Shown: positions 38,622-53,158, counted from the stretch's first letter. The stretch is DNA of 64,000 nt from Parietaria judaica (GCA_954871525.1 OX940871.1:13980532-14044531), one strand, 5' to 3'. Notes: generated from the letters alone by a model not told the origin. Numbers and translations are program-made.

Positions 38622-40275
38622 GACTTCACATTTTTACGTAAAAACTACATCGAATAGGTTTTAAAACATAATTCGTGATCCTTATCAATATTTTTAAAAC
38701 TATATTAAGGGTATTGAGGACTTAAAAAGTTTGTTTTGCGAATTCACATTTTTGCTTAAAAACTAAGTTTATAGGTTTCGAAACATAGTTTTTGACCCAT
38801 CTCCATTAATTTTACACTCTATTTAGGGAAAATTAGTACATAAAAATTTTGTTTGCGAGTTCACCATTTTTGCGTAAAAACTATGCCGAATTGGTTTCGA
38901 AACATAACTCGCGACCCGTATCCATTATTTTAACAATATTTTAAGGTTATTGAGCACATAAAAAGTTTGTTTTAATAGTTCACATTTTTTCGTAAAAACT
39001 ACGTCGAATAGGTTTCGAAATATAGTTCGTGACCCATACATTGTTCTAACACTATAATAAGTCTATTGGGCACATAAAAACTTTCTTTATCGAGTTCATA
39101 TTTTTGCGTAGAAACCAAATCGGATACGTTTCGAAACATAGTTCACGACCCATATCCATTTATTTAATACTATATTAAAGGGTATAGACAACATAAAAAG
39201 TTTATTTTGCGAGTTCAATTTTCCCCCCAAAAACTAAGTCGAATAGAATTCGAAACATAGTTTGTGACCCATATCCATCATTTTAAGACTATATATTTAG
39301 GGTTTTGAGAACATAAGAAATTTGTTTCGCGAGTTCACATTTTTGCGTAAAAACTAAGTCGAATAGGTTACGAAATATAGTTCATGACCCATATCCATTG
39401 TTTTAAACACTACATTAAGGGTACTGAGCACATTAAAAGTTTGGTTTGGGAGTTCACATTTTTGCGTAAAAACTACATCGAATAGGTTTTAAAACATAGT
39501 TCGTGATCCTTGGACATTGTTTTAAACACTATATTATGGATATTGAGCACTTAAAAAGTTTGTTTTGCGAGTTCACATTTTGGCTTAAAAACTAAGTTTA
39601 ATAAGTTTCGAAACATGTTCTTGACCCATGTCCATTCATTTTACACTATATTTACTGAAAGTAGAGCATAAAAAGTTTCGTTTGCAAGTTCACAATATTT
39701 TCTTAAAAACTAAGCCGAATTGGTTTCGAAACATAACTCGCGACCCGTATCTATTATTTTAACAATATTTTAAGGGTATTGAGCAATTAAAAAGTTTGTT
39801 TTAAGAGTTCACATTTTATCGTAAAAACTAAGTTGAATAGGTTTCGAAATATAATTCGTGAACCATATTCATTAATCTAACAGTATATTAAGGGTATTGA
39901 GCACATAAAAAGTTTCTTTTGCGAGTTCGCATTTTTGAGTAAAAAATAAGTCGAATAAGTTTCGAAACATAGTTAATGACCCATATCTATTAATTTAACA
40001 CTATATTAAGGGTATTGATCACATTAAAAGATAATTTTGCGTGTTCACATTTTTTCCCAAAAACTAAGTCGAATAGTATTCGAAACATATTTTTTGACCC
40101 ATATCCATCGTTTTAACACTATATTTAGGGTTATGAGAACATAAGAAATTTGTTTCGTGAGTTCACATTTTGCGTAAAAACTAAGACGAATAGGATACGA
40201 AACATAGTTCATGACCCATATCCATTGTTTTAATACTATATTAAGGGTATTGAGCACATAAAAAGTTTTTTTTTC
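38622..40275 (+). repeat. HOR unit B3 (1654 bp), donor-like match to unit A9
   Basis: M1 has GAGGACTTAAAAAG and ends TTTTGCGAATTCAC. M2-M3 carry AAGTTTATAGG, ACACTCTATTT, AAAAATTTTGTTTGC and ACTATGCCG, the same set seen near 13153-13290. M4 has ACTATAATAAG and M9 has GAAAGTAGAGC. Confidence 0.95.
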
Positions 40276-41930
40276 GACTTCACATTTTTACGTAAAAACT
40301 ACATCGAATAGGTTTTAAAACATAATTCGTGATCCTTATCAATATTTTTAAAACTATATTAAGGGTATTGAGGACTTAAAAAGTTTGTTTTGCGAATTCA
40401 CATTTTTGCTTAAAAACTAAGTTTTATAGGTTTCGAAACATAGTTTTTGACCCATCTCCATTAATTTTACACTATATTTAGGGAAAATTAGTACATAAAA
40501 ATTTTGTTTGCGAGTTCACCATTTTTGCGTAAAAACTAAGCCGAATTGGTTTCGAAACATAACTCGCGACCCGTATCCATTATTTTAACAATATTTTAAG
40601 GTTATTGAGCACATAAAAAGTTTGTTTTAATATTTCACATTTTTTCGTAAAAACTACGTCGAATAGGTTTCGAAATATAGTTCGTGACCCATACATTGTT
40701 CTAACACTATATTAAGTCTATTGGGCACATAAAAACTTTCTTTATCGAGTTCATATTTTTGCGTAGAAACCAAATCGGATACGTTTCGAAACATAGTTCA
40801 CGACCCATATCCATTTATTTAATACTATATTAAAGGGTATAGACAACATAAAAAGTTTATTTTGCGAGTTCCATTTTCCCCCCAAAAACTAAGTCGAATA
40901 GAATTCGAAACATAGTTTGTGACCCATATCCATCATTTTAAGACTATATATTTAGGGTTTTGAGAACATAAGAAATTTGTTTCGCGAGTTCACATTTTTG
41001 CGTAAAAACTAAGTCGAATAGGTTACGAAATATAGTTCATGACCCATATCCATTGTTTTAAACACTACATTAAGGGTACTGAGCACATTAAAAGTTTGGT
41101 TTGGGAGTTCACATTTTTGCGTAAAAACTACATCGAATAGGTTTTAAAACATAGTTCGTGATCCTTGGACATTGTTTTAAACACTATATTATGGATATTG
41201 AGCACTTAAAAAGTTTGTTTTGCGAGTTCACATTTTGGCTTAAAAACTAAGTTTAATAAGTTTCGAAACATGTTCTTGACCCATGTCCATTCATTTTACA
41301 CTATATTTACTGAAATTAGAGCATAAAAAGTTTCGTTTGCAAGTTCACAATATTTTCTTAAAAACTAAGCCGAATTGGTTTCGAAACATAACTCGCGACC
41401 CGTATCTATTATTTTAACAATATTTTAAGGGTATTGAGCAATTAAAAAGTTTGTTTTAAGAGTTCACATTTTATCGTAAAAACTAAGTTGAATAGGTTTC
41501 GAAATATAATTCGTGAACCATATTCATTAATCTAACAGTATATTAAGGGTATTGAGCACATAAAAACTTTCTTTTGCGAGTTCGCATTTTTGAGTAAAAA
41601 ATAAGTCGAATAAGTTTTGAAACATAGTTAATGACCCATATCTATTAATTTAACACTATATTAAGGGTATTGATCACATTAAAAGATAATTTTGCGTGTT
41701 CACATTTTTTCCCAAAAACTAAGTCGAATAGTATTCGAAACATATTTTTTGACCCATATCCATCGTTTTAATACTATATTTAGGGTTATGAGAACATAAG
41801 AAATTTGTTTCGTGAGTTCACATTTTGCGTAAAAACTAAGACGAATAGGATACGAAACATAGTTCATGACCCATATCCATTGTTTTAATACTATATTAAG
41901 GGTATTGAGCACATAAAAAGTTTTTTTTTC
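40276..41930 (+). repeat. HOR unit B4 (1655 bp)
   Basis: It keeps GAGGACTTAAAAAG and GCGAATTCAC from B3 but has AAGTTTTATAGG. Private changes are TTTAATATTTCAC in M3, GAGTTCCATTTT in M6 and AGTTTTGAAAC in M12. Confidence 0.95.
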
Positions 41931-43232
41931 GAGTTCACATTTTTACGTAAAAACTACATCGAATAGGTTTTAAAACATAATTCGTGATCCTTATCAATAT
42001 TTTTAAAACTATATTAAGGGTATTGAGCACTTAAAAAGTTTGTTTTGCGAGTTCACATTTTTGCTTAAAAACTAAATTTTATAGGTTTCGAAACATAGTT
42101 TTTGACCCATCTCCATTAATTTTACACTATATTTAGGGAAAATTAGTATATAAAAATTTGGTTTGCGAGTTCACCATTTCTGCGTAAAAACTAAGCCGAA
42201 TTGGTTTCGAAACATAACTCGCGACCCGTATCCATTATTTTAACAATATTTTAAGGTTATTGAGCACATAAAAAGTTTGTTTTAAGAGTTCACATTTTTT
42301 CGTAAAAACTAAGTCGAATAGGTTTCGAAATATAGTTCGTGACCCATACATTGTTCTAACACTATATTAAGTCTATTGGGCACATAAAAACTTTCTTTAT
42401 CGAGTTCATATTTTTGCGTAGAAACCAAATCAGATACGTTTCGAAACATAGTTCACGACCCATATCCATTTATTTAATACTATATTAAAGGGTATAGACA
42501 ACATAAAAAGTTTATTTTGCGAGTTCAATTTTCCCCCCAAAAACTAAGTCGAATAGAATTCGAAACATAGTTTGTGACCCATATCCATCATTTTAAGACT
42601 ATATATTTAGGGTTTTGAGAACATAAGAAATTTGTTTCGCGAGTTCACATTTTTGCGTAAAAACTAAGTCGAATAGGTTACGAAATATAGTTCATGACCC
42701 ATATCCATTGTTTTAAACACTACATTAAGGGTACTGAGCACATTAAAAGTTTGGTTTGGGAGTTCACATTTTTGCGTAAAAACTACATCGAATAGGTTTT
42801 AAAACATAGTTCCTGATCCTTAGACATTGTTTTAAACACTATATTATGGATATTGAGCACTTAAAAAGTTTGTTTTGCGAGTTCACATTTTGGCTTAAAA
42901 ACTAAGTTTAATAAGTTTCGAAACATGTTCTTGACCCATGTCCAGTCATTTTACACTATATTTACTGAAATTAGAGCATAAAAAGTTTCGTTTGCAAGTT
43001 CACAATATTTTCTTAAAGACTATGCCGAATTGGTTTCGAAACATACCTCGCGACCCGTATCCATTATTTTAACAATATTTTAAGGGTATTGAGCACTCAA
43101 AAAGTTTGTTTTAAAAGTTCACATTTTTTCGTAAAAACTAAGTCGAATAGGTTTCGAAATATAGTTCGTGAACCATATTCATTCATCTAACACTATATTA
43201 AGGGTATTGAGCACATAAAAAGTTTGTTTTTC
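41931..43232 (+). repeat. Second 11-monomer HOR unit (1302 bp), B-to-C transition, M12-M14 missing
   Basis: It is B-like through M9 (GTAGAAACCAAATC, CTATATATTTAG, CATGTTCTTGACC), but M3-M4 read TTTAAGAG and ACTAAGTCG as in block C. M10 has AAAGACTATGCCG and CATACCTCGC, and M11 has ATTCATTCATCTAAC, all shared with the 34008 unit. M11 joins M1 directly at 43233. Confidence 0.95.
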
Positions 43233-44886
43233 GAGTTCACATTTTTACGTAAAAACTACATCGAATAGGTTTTAAAACATAATTCGTGATCTTTATCAAT
43301 ATTTTTAAAACTATATTAAGGGTATTGAGCACTTAAAAAGTTTGTTTTGGGAATTCACATTTTTGCTTAAAAACTAAGTTTTACAGGTTTCGAAACATAT
43401 TTTTTTCACCCATCTCCATTAATTTTACACTATATTTAGGGAAAATTAGTACATAAAAATTTGGTTTGCGAGTTCGCCATTTTTGCGTAAAAACTAAGCC
43501 GAATTGGTTTCGAAACATAACTCGCGACCCGTATCCATTATTTTAACAATATTTAAAGGTTATTGAGCACATAAAAAGTTTGTTTTAAGAGTTCACATTT
43601 TTTCGTAAAAACTAAGTCGAATAGGTTTCGAAATATAGTTCGTGACCCATACATTGTTCTGTCACTATATTAAGTCTATTGGGCACATAAAAACTTTCTT
43701 TATCGAGTTCATATTTTTGCGTAAAAACAAAATCGGATACATTTCGAAACATAGTTCACGACCCATATCCATTTATTTAATACTATATTAAAGGGTATAG
43801 ACAACATAAAAAGTTTATTTTGCGAGTTCAATTTTTCCCCCAAAAACTAAGTCGAATAGAATTTGAAACATAGTTTGTGACCCATATCCATCATTTTAAG
43901 ACTATATTTAGGGTTTTGAGAACATAAGAAATTTGTTTCGCGAGTTCACATTTTTGCGTAAAAACTAAGTAAAATAGGTTACGAAATATAGTTCGTGACC
44001 CATATCCATTGTTTTAAACACTACATTAAGGGTATTGAGCACTTTAAATGTTTGGTTTGGGAGTTCACATTTTTGCGTAAAAACTACATCGAATAAGTTT
44101 TAAAACATAGTTCGTGATCCTTGTACATTGTTTTAAACACTATATTATGCATATTGAGCACTTAAAAAGTTTGTTTTGCGAGTTCACATTTTGTCTTAAA
44201 AACTAAGTTGAACAAGTTTCGAAACATAGTTCTTGATCCATGTCCATTCATTTTACACTATATTTAGTGAAATTAGAACATAAAAAGTTTGGTTTGCGAG
44301 TTCACAATATTTTCTTAAAAACTAAGCCGAATTGGTTTCGAAACATAACTCGCCACCCGTATCCATTATTTTAACAATATTTTAAGGGAATTGAGCACTT
44401 AAAAAGTTTGTTTTAAGAGTTCACATTTTTTCGTAAAAACTAAGTCGAATAGGTTTCGAAATATAGTTCGTGTACCATATTCAGTAATCTAACACTATAT
44501 TAAGGGTATTGAGCACGTAAAAATTTCTTTTGCGAGTTCGCATTTTTGAGTAAAAAATAAGTCGAATAAGTTTCGAAACATAGTTAATGACCCATATCTA
44601 TTAATTTAACACTATATTAAGGGTATTGATCACATTAAAAGATAATTTTGCATGTTTACATTTTATCCCAAAAACTAAGTCGAATAGTATTCAAAACATA
44701 TTTTTTGACCCAAATCCATCGTTTTAACACTATATTTAGGGTTATGAGAACATAAGAAATTTGTTTCGTGAGTTCACATTTTGCGTAAAAACTAAGACGA
44801 ATAGGATACGAAACATAGTTCATGACCCATATCCATTGTTTTAATACTTTATTAAGGGTATTGAGCACATAAAAAGTTTGTTTTTC
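43233..44886 (+). repeat. HOR unit C1 (1654 bp)
   Basis: Block C signatures appear: GATCTTTATC in M1, TTTTGGGAATTCAC at M2, GTTTTACAGG, GAGTTCGCC in M3, ATATTTAAAGG, GTTCTGTCAC in M4, AAAACAAAATCGG in M5, AATTTGAAAC in M6, ATTATGCATATTG in M8, GCACGTAAAAA in M11 and GCATGTTTACATTTTATCC at M13. Private change: GTGTACCATATTC in M11. Confidence 0.95.
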
Positions 44887-46541
44887 GAATTCACATTTTT
44901 ACGTAAAAACTACATCGAATAGGTTTTAAAACATAATTCGTGATCTTTATCAATATTTTTAAAACTATATTAAGGGTATTGAGCACTTAAAAAGTTTGTT
45001 TTGGGAATTCACATTTTTGCTTAAAAACTAAGTTTTACAGGTTTCGAAACATATTTTTTTCACCCATCTCCATTAATTTTACACTATATTTAGGGAAAAT
45101 TAGTACATAAAAATTTGGTTTGCGAGTTCGCCATTTTTGCGTAAAAACTAAGCCGAATTGGTTTCGAAACATAACTCGCGACCCGTATCCATTATTTTAA
45201 CAATATTTAAAGGTTATTGAGCACATAAAAAGTTTGTTTTAAGAGTTCACATTTTTTCGTAAAAACTAAGTCGAATAGGTTTCGAAATATAGTTCGTGAC
45301 CCATACATTGTTCTGTCACTATATTAAGTCTATTGGGCACATAAAAACTTTCTTTATCGAGTTCATATTTTTGCGTAAAAACAAAATCGGATACATTTCG
45401 AAACATAGTTCACGACCCATATCCATTTATTTAATACTATATTAAAGGGTATAGACAACATAAAAAGTTTATTTTGCGAGTTCAATTTTTCCCCCAAAAA
45501 CTAAGTCGAATAGAATTTGAAACATAGTTTGTGACCCATATCCATCATTTTAAGACTATATTTAGGGTTTTGAGAACATAAGAAATTTGTTTCGCGAGTT
45601 CACATTTTTGCGTAAAAACTAAGTAAAATAGGTTACGAAATATAGTTCGTGACCCATATCCATTGTTTTAAACACTACATTAAGGGTATTGAGCACTTTA
45701 AATGTTTGGTTTGGGAGTTCACATTTTTGCGTAAAAACTACATCGAATAAGTTTTAAAACATAGTTCGTGATCCTTGTACATTGTTTTAAACACTATATT
45801 ATGCATATTGAGCACTTAAAAAGTTTGTTTTGCGAGTTCACATTTTGTCTTAAAAACTAAGTTGAACAAGTTTCGAAACATAGTTCTTGATCCATGTCCA
45901 TTCATTTTACACTATATTTAGTGAAATTAGAACATAAAAAGTTTGGTTTGCGAGTTCACAATATTTTCTTAAAAACTAAGCCGAATTGGTTTCGAAACAT
46001 AACTCGCCACCCGTATCCATTATTTTAACAATATTTTAAGGGAATTGAGCACTTAAAAAGTTTGTTTTAAGAGTTCACAGTTTTTTCGTAAAAACTAAGT
46101 CGAATAGGTTTCGAAATATAGTTCGTGAACCATATTCAGTAATCTAACACTATATTAAGGGTATTGAGCACGTAAAAATTTCTTTTGCGAGTTCGCATTT
46201 TTGAGTAAAAAATAAGTCGAATAAGTTTCGAAACATAGTTAATGACCCATATCTATTAATTTAACACTATATTAAGGGTATTGATCACATTAAAAGATAA
46301 TTTTGCATGTTTACATTTTATCCCAAAAACTAAGTCGAATAGTATTCAAAACATATTTTTTGACCCAAATCCATCGTTTTAACACTATATTTAGGGTTAT
46401 GAGAACATAAGAAATTTGTTTCGTGAGTTCACATTTTGCGTAAAAACTAAGACGAATAGGATACGAAACATAGTTCATGACCCATATCCATTGTTTTAAT
46501 ACTTTATTAAGGGTATTGAGCACATAAAAAGTTTGTTTTTC
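44887..46541 (+). repeat. HOR unit C2 (1655 bp)
   Basis: It is nearly identical to C1, sharing GGATACATTTCG in M5 and GACCCAAATCC in M13. M1 starts GAATTCAC, adding an EcoRI-type site. M11 has an extra G in CACAGTTTTTTCG. Confidence 0.95.
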
Positions 46542-48195
46542 GAGTTCACATTTTTACGTAAAAACTACATCGAATAGGTTTTAAAACATAATTCGTGATC
46601 TTTATCAATATTTTTAAAACTATATTAAGGGTATTGAGCACTTAAAAAGTTTGTTTTGGGAATTCACATTTTTGCTTAAAAACTAAGTTTTACAGGTTTC
46701 GAAACATATTTTTTTCACCCATCTCCATTAATTTTACACTATATTTAGGGAAAATTAGTACATAAAAATTTGGTTTGCGAGTTCGCCATTTTTGCGTAAA
46801 AACTAAGCCGAATTGGTTTCGAAACATAACTCGCGACCCGTATCCATTATTTTAACAATATTTAAAGGTTATTGAGCACATAAAAAGTTTGTTTTAAGAG
46901 TTCACATTTTTTCGTAAAAACTAAGTCGAATAGGTTTCGAAATATAGTTCGTGACCCATACATTGTTCTGTCACTATATTAAGTCTATTGGGCACATAAA
47001 AACTTTCTTTATCGAGTTCATATTTTTGCGTAAAAACAAAATCGGATACGTTTCGAAACATAGTTCACGACCCATATCCATTTATTTAATACTATATTAA
47101 AGGGTATAGACAACATAAAAAGTTTATTTTGCGAGTTCAATTTTTCCCCCAAAAACTAAGTCGAATAGAATTTGAAACATAGTTTGTGACCCATATCCAT
47201 CATTTTAAGACTATATTTAGGGTTTTGAGAACATAAGAAATTTGTTTCGCGAGTTCACATTTTTGCGTAAAAACTAAGTAAAATAGGTTACGAAATATAG
47301 TTCGTGACCCATATCCATTGTTTTAAACACTACATTAAGGGTATTGAGCACTTTAAATGTTTGGTTTGGGAGTTCACATTTTTGCGTAAAAACTACATCG
47401 AATAAGTTTTAAAACATAGTTCGTGATCCTTGTACATTGTTTTAAACACTATATTATGCATATTGAGCACTTAAAAAGTTTGTTTTGCGAGTTCACATTT
47501 TGTCTTAAAAACTAAGTTGAACAAGTTTCGAAACATAGTTCTTGATCCATGTCCATTCATTTTACACTATATTTAGTGAAATTAGAACATAAAAAGTTTG
47601 GTTTGCGAGTTCACAATATTTTCTTAAAAACTAAGCCGAATTGGTTTCGAAACATAACTCGCCACCCGTATCCATTATTTTAACAATATTTTAAGGGAAT
47701 TGAGCACTTAAAAAGTTTGTTTTAAGAGTTCACATTTTTTCGTAAAAACTAAGTCGAATAGGTTTCGAAATATAGTTCGTGAACCATATTCAGTAATCTA
47801 ACACTATATTAAGGGTATTGAGCACGTAAAAATTTCTTTTGCGAGTTCGCATTTTTGAGTAAAAAATAAGTCGAATAAGTTTCGAAACATAGTTAATGAC
47901 CCATATCTATTAATTTAACACTATATTAAGGGTATTGATCACATTAAAATATAATTTTGCATGTTTACATTTTATCCCAAAAACTAAGTCGAATAGTATT
48001 CAAAACATATTTTTTGACCCATATCCATCGTTTTAACACTATATTTAGGGTTATGAGAACATAAGAAATTTGTTTCGTGAGTTCACATTTTGCGTAAAAA
48101 CTAAGACGAATAGGATACGAAACATAGTTCATGACCCATATCCATTGTTTTAATACTTTATTAAGGGTATTGAGCACATAAAAAGTTTGTTTTTC
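46542..48195 (+). repeat. HOR unit C3 (1654 bp)
   Basis: It is a canonical block C unit. M5 has GGATACGTTTCG as in all later units. The M12 end reads TTAAAATATAATTTTGC rather than AAAAGATAATTTTGC. Confidence 0.95.
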
Positions 48196-49850
48196 GAGTT
48201 CACATTTTTACGTAAAAACTACATCGAATAGGTTTTAAAACATAATTCGTGATCTTTATCAATATTTTTAAAACTATATTAAGGGTATTGAGCACTTAAA
48301 AAGTTTGTTTTGGGAATTCACATTTTTGCTTAAAAACTAAGTTTTATAGGTTTCGAAACATATTTTTTTGACCCATCTCCATTAATTTTACACTATATTT
48401 AGGGAAAATTAGTACATAAAAATTTTGTTTGCGAGTTCACCATTTTTTGCGTAAAAACTATGCCGAATTGGTTTCGAAACATAACTCGCGACCCGTATCC
48501 ATTATTTTAACAATATTTAAAGGTTATTGAGCACATAAAAAGTTTGTTTTAAGAGTTCACATTTTTTCGTAAAAACTAAGTCGAATAGGTTTCGAAATAT
48601 AGTTCGTGACCCATACATTGTTCTGTCACTATATTAAGTCTATTGGGCACATAAAAACTTTCTTTATCGAGTTCATATTTTTGCGTAAAAACAAAATCGG
48701 ATACGTTTCGAAACATAGTTCACGACCCATATCCATTTATTTAATACTATATTAAAGGGTATCGACAACATAAAAAGTTTATTTTGCGAGTTCAATTTTT
48801 CCCCCAAAAACTAAGTCGAATAGAATTTGAAACATAGTTTGTGACCCATATCCATCATTTTAAGACTATATTTAGGGTTTTGAGAACATAAGAAATTTGT
48901 TTCGCGAGTTCACATTTTTGCGTAAAAACTAAGTCAAATAGGTTACGAAATATAGTTCGTGACCCATATCCATTGTTTTAAACACTACATTAAGGGTATT
49001 GAGCACTTTAAATGTTTGGTTTGGGAGTTCACATTTTTGCGTAAAAACTACATCGAATAAGTTTTAAAACATAGTTCGTGATCCTTGTACATTGTTTTAA
49101 ACACTATATTATGCATATTGAGCACTTAAAAAGTTTGTTTTGCGAGTTCACATTTTGGCTTAAAAACTAAGTTGAACAAGTTTCGAAACATAGTTCTTGA
49201 TCCATGTCCATTCATTTTACACTATATTTAGTGAAATTAGAACATAAAAAGTTTGGTTTGCGAGTTCACAATATTTTCTTAAAAACTAAGCCGAATTGGT
49301 TTCGAAACATAACTCGCGACCCGTATCCATTATTTTAACAATATTTTAAGGGAATTGAGCACTTAAAAAGTTTGTTTTAAGAGTTCACATTTTTTCGTAA
49401 AAACTAAGTCGAATAGGTTTCGAAATATAGTTCGTGAACCATATTCAGTAATCTAACACTATATTAAGGGTATTGAGCACGTAAAAATTTCTTTTGCGAG
49501 TTCGCATTTTTGAGTAAAAAATAAGTCGAATAAGTTTCGAAACATAGTTAATGACCCATTACTATTAATTTAACACTATATTAAGGGTATTGATCACATT
49601 AAAAGATAATTTTGCATGTTTACATTTTATCCCAAAAACTAAGTCGAATAGTATTCAAAACATATTTTTTGACCCATATCCATCGTTTTAACACTATATT
49701 TAGGGTTATGAGAACATAAGAAATTTGTTTCGTGAGTTCACATTTTGCGTAAAAACTAAGACGAATAGGATACGAAACATAGTTCATGACCCATATCCAT
49801 TGTTTTAATACTTTATTAAGGGTATTGAGCACATAAAAAGTTTGTTTTTC
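48196..49850 (+). repeat. HOR unit C4 (1655 bp)
   Basis: M2 has TTTATAGG and TTTTTTTGACCCATC. M3 has AAAATTTTGTTTGCG and ACTATGCCG, resembling unit B3 and the A9 patch. M5 has GTATCGACAAC, M7 has AAGTCAAATAGG and M9 has TTTTGGCTT. These last three recur in unit C6. Confidence 0.95.
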
Positions 49851-51504
49851 GAGTTCACATTTTTTCGTAAAAACTACATCGAATAGGTTTTAAAACATAA
49901 TTCGTGATCTTTATCAATATTTTTAAAACTATATTAAGGGTATTGAGCACTTAAAAAGTTTGTTTTGGGAATTCACATTTTTGCTTAAAAACTAAGTTTT
50001 ACAGGTTTCGAAACATATTTTTTTCACCCATCTCCATTAATTTTACACTATATTTAGGGAAAATTAGTACATAAAAATTTGGTTTGCGAGTTCGCCATTT
50101 TTGCGTAAAAACTAAGCCGAATTGGTTTCGAAACATAACTCGCGACCCGTATCCATTATTTTAACAATATTTAAAGGTTATTGAGCACATAAAAAGTTTG
50201 TTTTAAGAGTTCACATTTTTTCGTAAAAACTAAGTCGAATAGGTTTCGAAATATAGTTCGTGACCCATACATTGTTCTGTCACTATATTAAGTCTATTGG
50301 GCACATAAAAACTTTCTTTATCGAGTTCATATTTTTGCGTAAAAACAAAATCGGATACGTTTCGAAACATAGTTCACGACCCATATCCATTTATTTAATA
50401 CTATATTAAAGGGTATAGACAACATAAAAAGTTTATTTTGCGAGTTCAATTTTTCCCCCAAAAACTAAGTCGAATAGAATTTGAAACATAGTTTGTGACC
50501 CATATCCATCATTTTAAGACTATATTTAGGGTTTTGAGAACATAAGAAATTTGTTTCGCGAGTTCACATTTTTGCGTAAAAACTAAGTAAAATAGGTTAC
50601 GAAATATAGTTCGTGACCCATATCCATTGTTTTAAACACTACATTAAGGGTATTGAGCACTTTAAATGTTTGGTTTGGGAGTTCACATTTTTGCGTAAAA
50701 ACTACATCGAATAAGTTTTAAAACATAGTTCGTGATCCTTGTACATTGTTTTAAACACTATATTATGCATATTGAGCACTTAAAAAGTTTGTTTTGCGAG
50801 TTCACATTTTGTCTTAAAAACTAAGTTGAACAAGTTTCGAAACATAGTTCTTGATCCATGTCCATTCATTTTACACTATATTTAGTGAAATTAGAACATA
50901 AAAAGTTTGGTTTGCGAGTTCACAATATTTTCTTAAAAACTAAGCCGAATTGGTTTCGAAACATAACTCGCCACCCGTATCCATTATTTTAACAATATTT
51001 TAAGGGAATTGAGCACTTAAAAAGTTTGTTTTAAGAGTTCACATTTTTTCGTAAAAACTAAGTCGAATAGGTTTCGAAATATAGTTCGTGAACCATATTC
51101 AGTAATCTAACACTATATTAAGGGTATTGAGCACGTAAAAATTTCTTTTGCGAGTTCGCATTTTTGAGTAAAAAATAAGTCGAATAAGTTTCGAAACATA
51201 GTTAATGACCCATATCTATTAATTTAACACTATATTAAGGGTATTGATCACATTAAAATATAATTTTGCATGTTTACATTTTATCCCAAAAACTAAGTCG
51301 AATAGTATTCAAAACATATTTTTTGACCCATATCCATCGTTTTAACACTATATTTAGGGTTATGAGAACATAAGAAATTTGTTTCGTGAGTTCACATTTT
51401 GCGTAAAAACTAAGACGAATAGGATACGAAACATAGTTCATGACCCATATCCATTGTTTTAATACTTTATTAAGGGTATTGAGCACATAAAAAGTTTGTT
51501 TTTC
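49851..51504 (+). repeat. HOR unit C5 (1654 bp)
   Basis: It is a canonical block C unit with M1 changed to CATTTTTTCGTAAAAAC. It keeps AAGTAAAATAGG in M7, TTTTGTCTT in M9 and CGCCACCCG in M10, the older C1-C3 state. Confidence 0.95.
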
Positions 51505-53158
51505 GAGTTCACATTTTTACGTAAAAACTACATCGAATAGGTTTTAAAACATAATTCGTGATCTTTATCAATATTTTTAAAACTATATTAAGGGTATTGA
51601 GCACTTAAAAAGTTTGTTTTGGGAATTCACATTTTTGCTTAAAAACTAAGTTTTATAGGTTTCGAAACATATTTTTTTCACCCATCTCCATTAATTTTAC
51701 ACTATATTTAGGGAAAATTAGTACATAAAAATTTGGTTTGCGAGTTCGCCATTTTTGCGTAAAAACTAAGCCGAATTGGTTTCGAAACATAACTCGCGAC
51801 CCGTATCCATTATTTTAACAATATTTAAAGGTTATTGAGCACATAAAAAGTTTGTTTTAAGAGTTCACATTTTTTCGTAAAAACTAAGTCGAATAGGTTT
51901 CGAAATATAGTTCGTGACCCATACATTGTTCTGTCACTATATTAAGTCTATTGGGCACATAAAAACTTTCTTTATCGAGTTCATATTTTTGCGTAAAAAC
52001 AAAATCGGATACGTTTCGAAACATAGTTCACGACCCATATCCATTTATTTAATACTATATTAAAGGGTATCGACAACATAAAAAGTTTATTTTGCGAGTT
52101 CAATTTTTCCCCCAAAAACTAAGTCGAATAGAATTTGAAACATAGTTTGTGACCCATATCCATCATTTTAAGACTATATTTAGGGTTTTGAGAACATAAG
52201 AAATTTGTTTCGCGAGTTCACATTTTTGCGTAAAAACTAAGTCAAATAGGTTACGAAATATAGTTCGTGACCCATATCCATTGTTTTAAACACTACATTA
52301 AGGGTATTGAGCACTTTAAATGTTTGGTTTGGGAGTTCACATTTTTGCGTAAAAACTACATCGAATAAGTTTTAAAACATAGTTCGTGATCCTTGTACAT
52401 TGTTTTAAACACTATATTATGCATATTGAGCACTTAAAAAGTTTGTTTTGCGAGTTCACATTTTGGCTTAAAAACTAAGTTGAACAAGTTTCGAAACATA
52501 GTTCTTGATCCATGTCCATTCATTTTACACTATATTTAGTGAAATTAGAACATAAAAAGTTTGGTTTGCGAGTTCACAATATTTTCTTAAAAACTAAGCC
52601 GAATTGGTTTCGAAACATAACTCGCCACCCGTATCCATTATTTTAACAATATTTTAAGGGAATTGAGCACTTAAAAAGTTTGTTTTAAGAGTTCACATTT
52701 TTTCGTAAAAACTAAGTCGAATAGGTTTCGAAATATAGTTCGTGAACCATATTCAGTAATCTAACACTATATTAAGGGTATTGAGCACGTAAAAATTTCT
52801 TTTGCGAGTTCGCATTTTTGAGTAAAAAATAAGTCGAATAAGTTTCGAAACATAGTTAATGACCCATATCTATTAATTTAACACTATATTAAGGGTATTG
52901 ATCACATTAAAAGATAATTTTGCATGTTTACATTTTATCCCAAAAACTAAGTCGAATAGTATTCAAAACATATTTTTTGACCCATATCCATCGTTTTAAC
53001 ACTATATTTAGGGTTATGAGAACATAAGAAATTTGTTTCGTGAGTTCACATTTTGCGTAAAAACTAAGACGAATAGGATACGAAACATAGTTCATGACCC
53101 ATATCCATTGTTTTAATACTTTATTAAGGGTATTGAGCACATAAAAAGTTTGTTTTTC
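51505..53158 (+). repeat. HOR unit C6 (1654 bp)
   Basis: It shares TTTATAGG in M2, GTATCGACAAC in M5, AAGTCAAATAGG in M7 and TTTTGGCTT in M9 with C4, two units upstream. It lacks the ACTATGCCG patch of C4. Confidence 0.95.

Noticed and set aside
34008..43232. Assembly collapse as the cause of the 11-monomer units
   Set aside because: Both have clean M11/M1 joints and share rare variants in M10-M11 not found in neighbouring units, which fits a real inherited form better than two independent assembly errors. Raw long reads would settle it.
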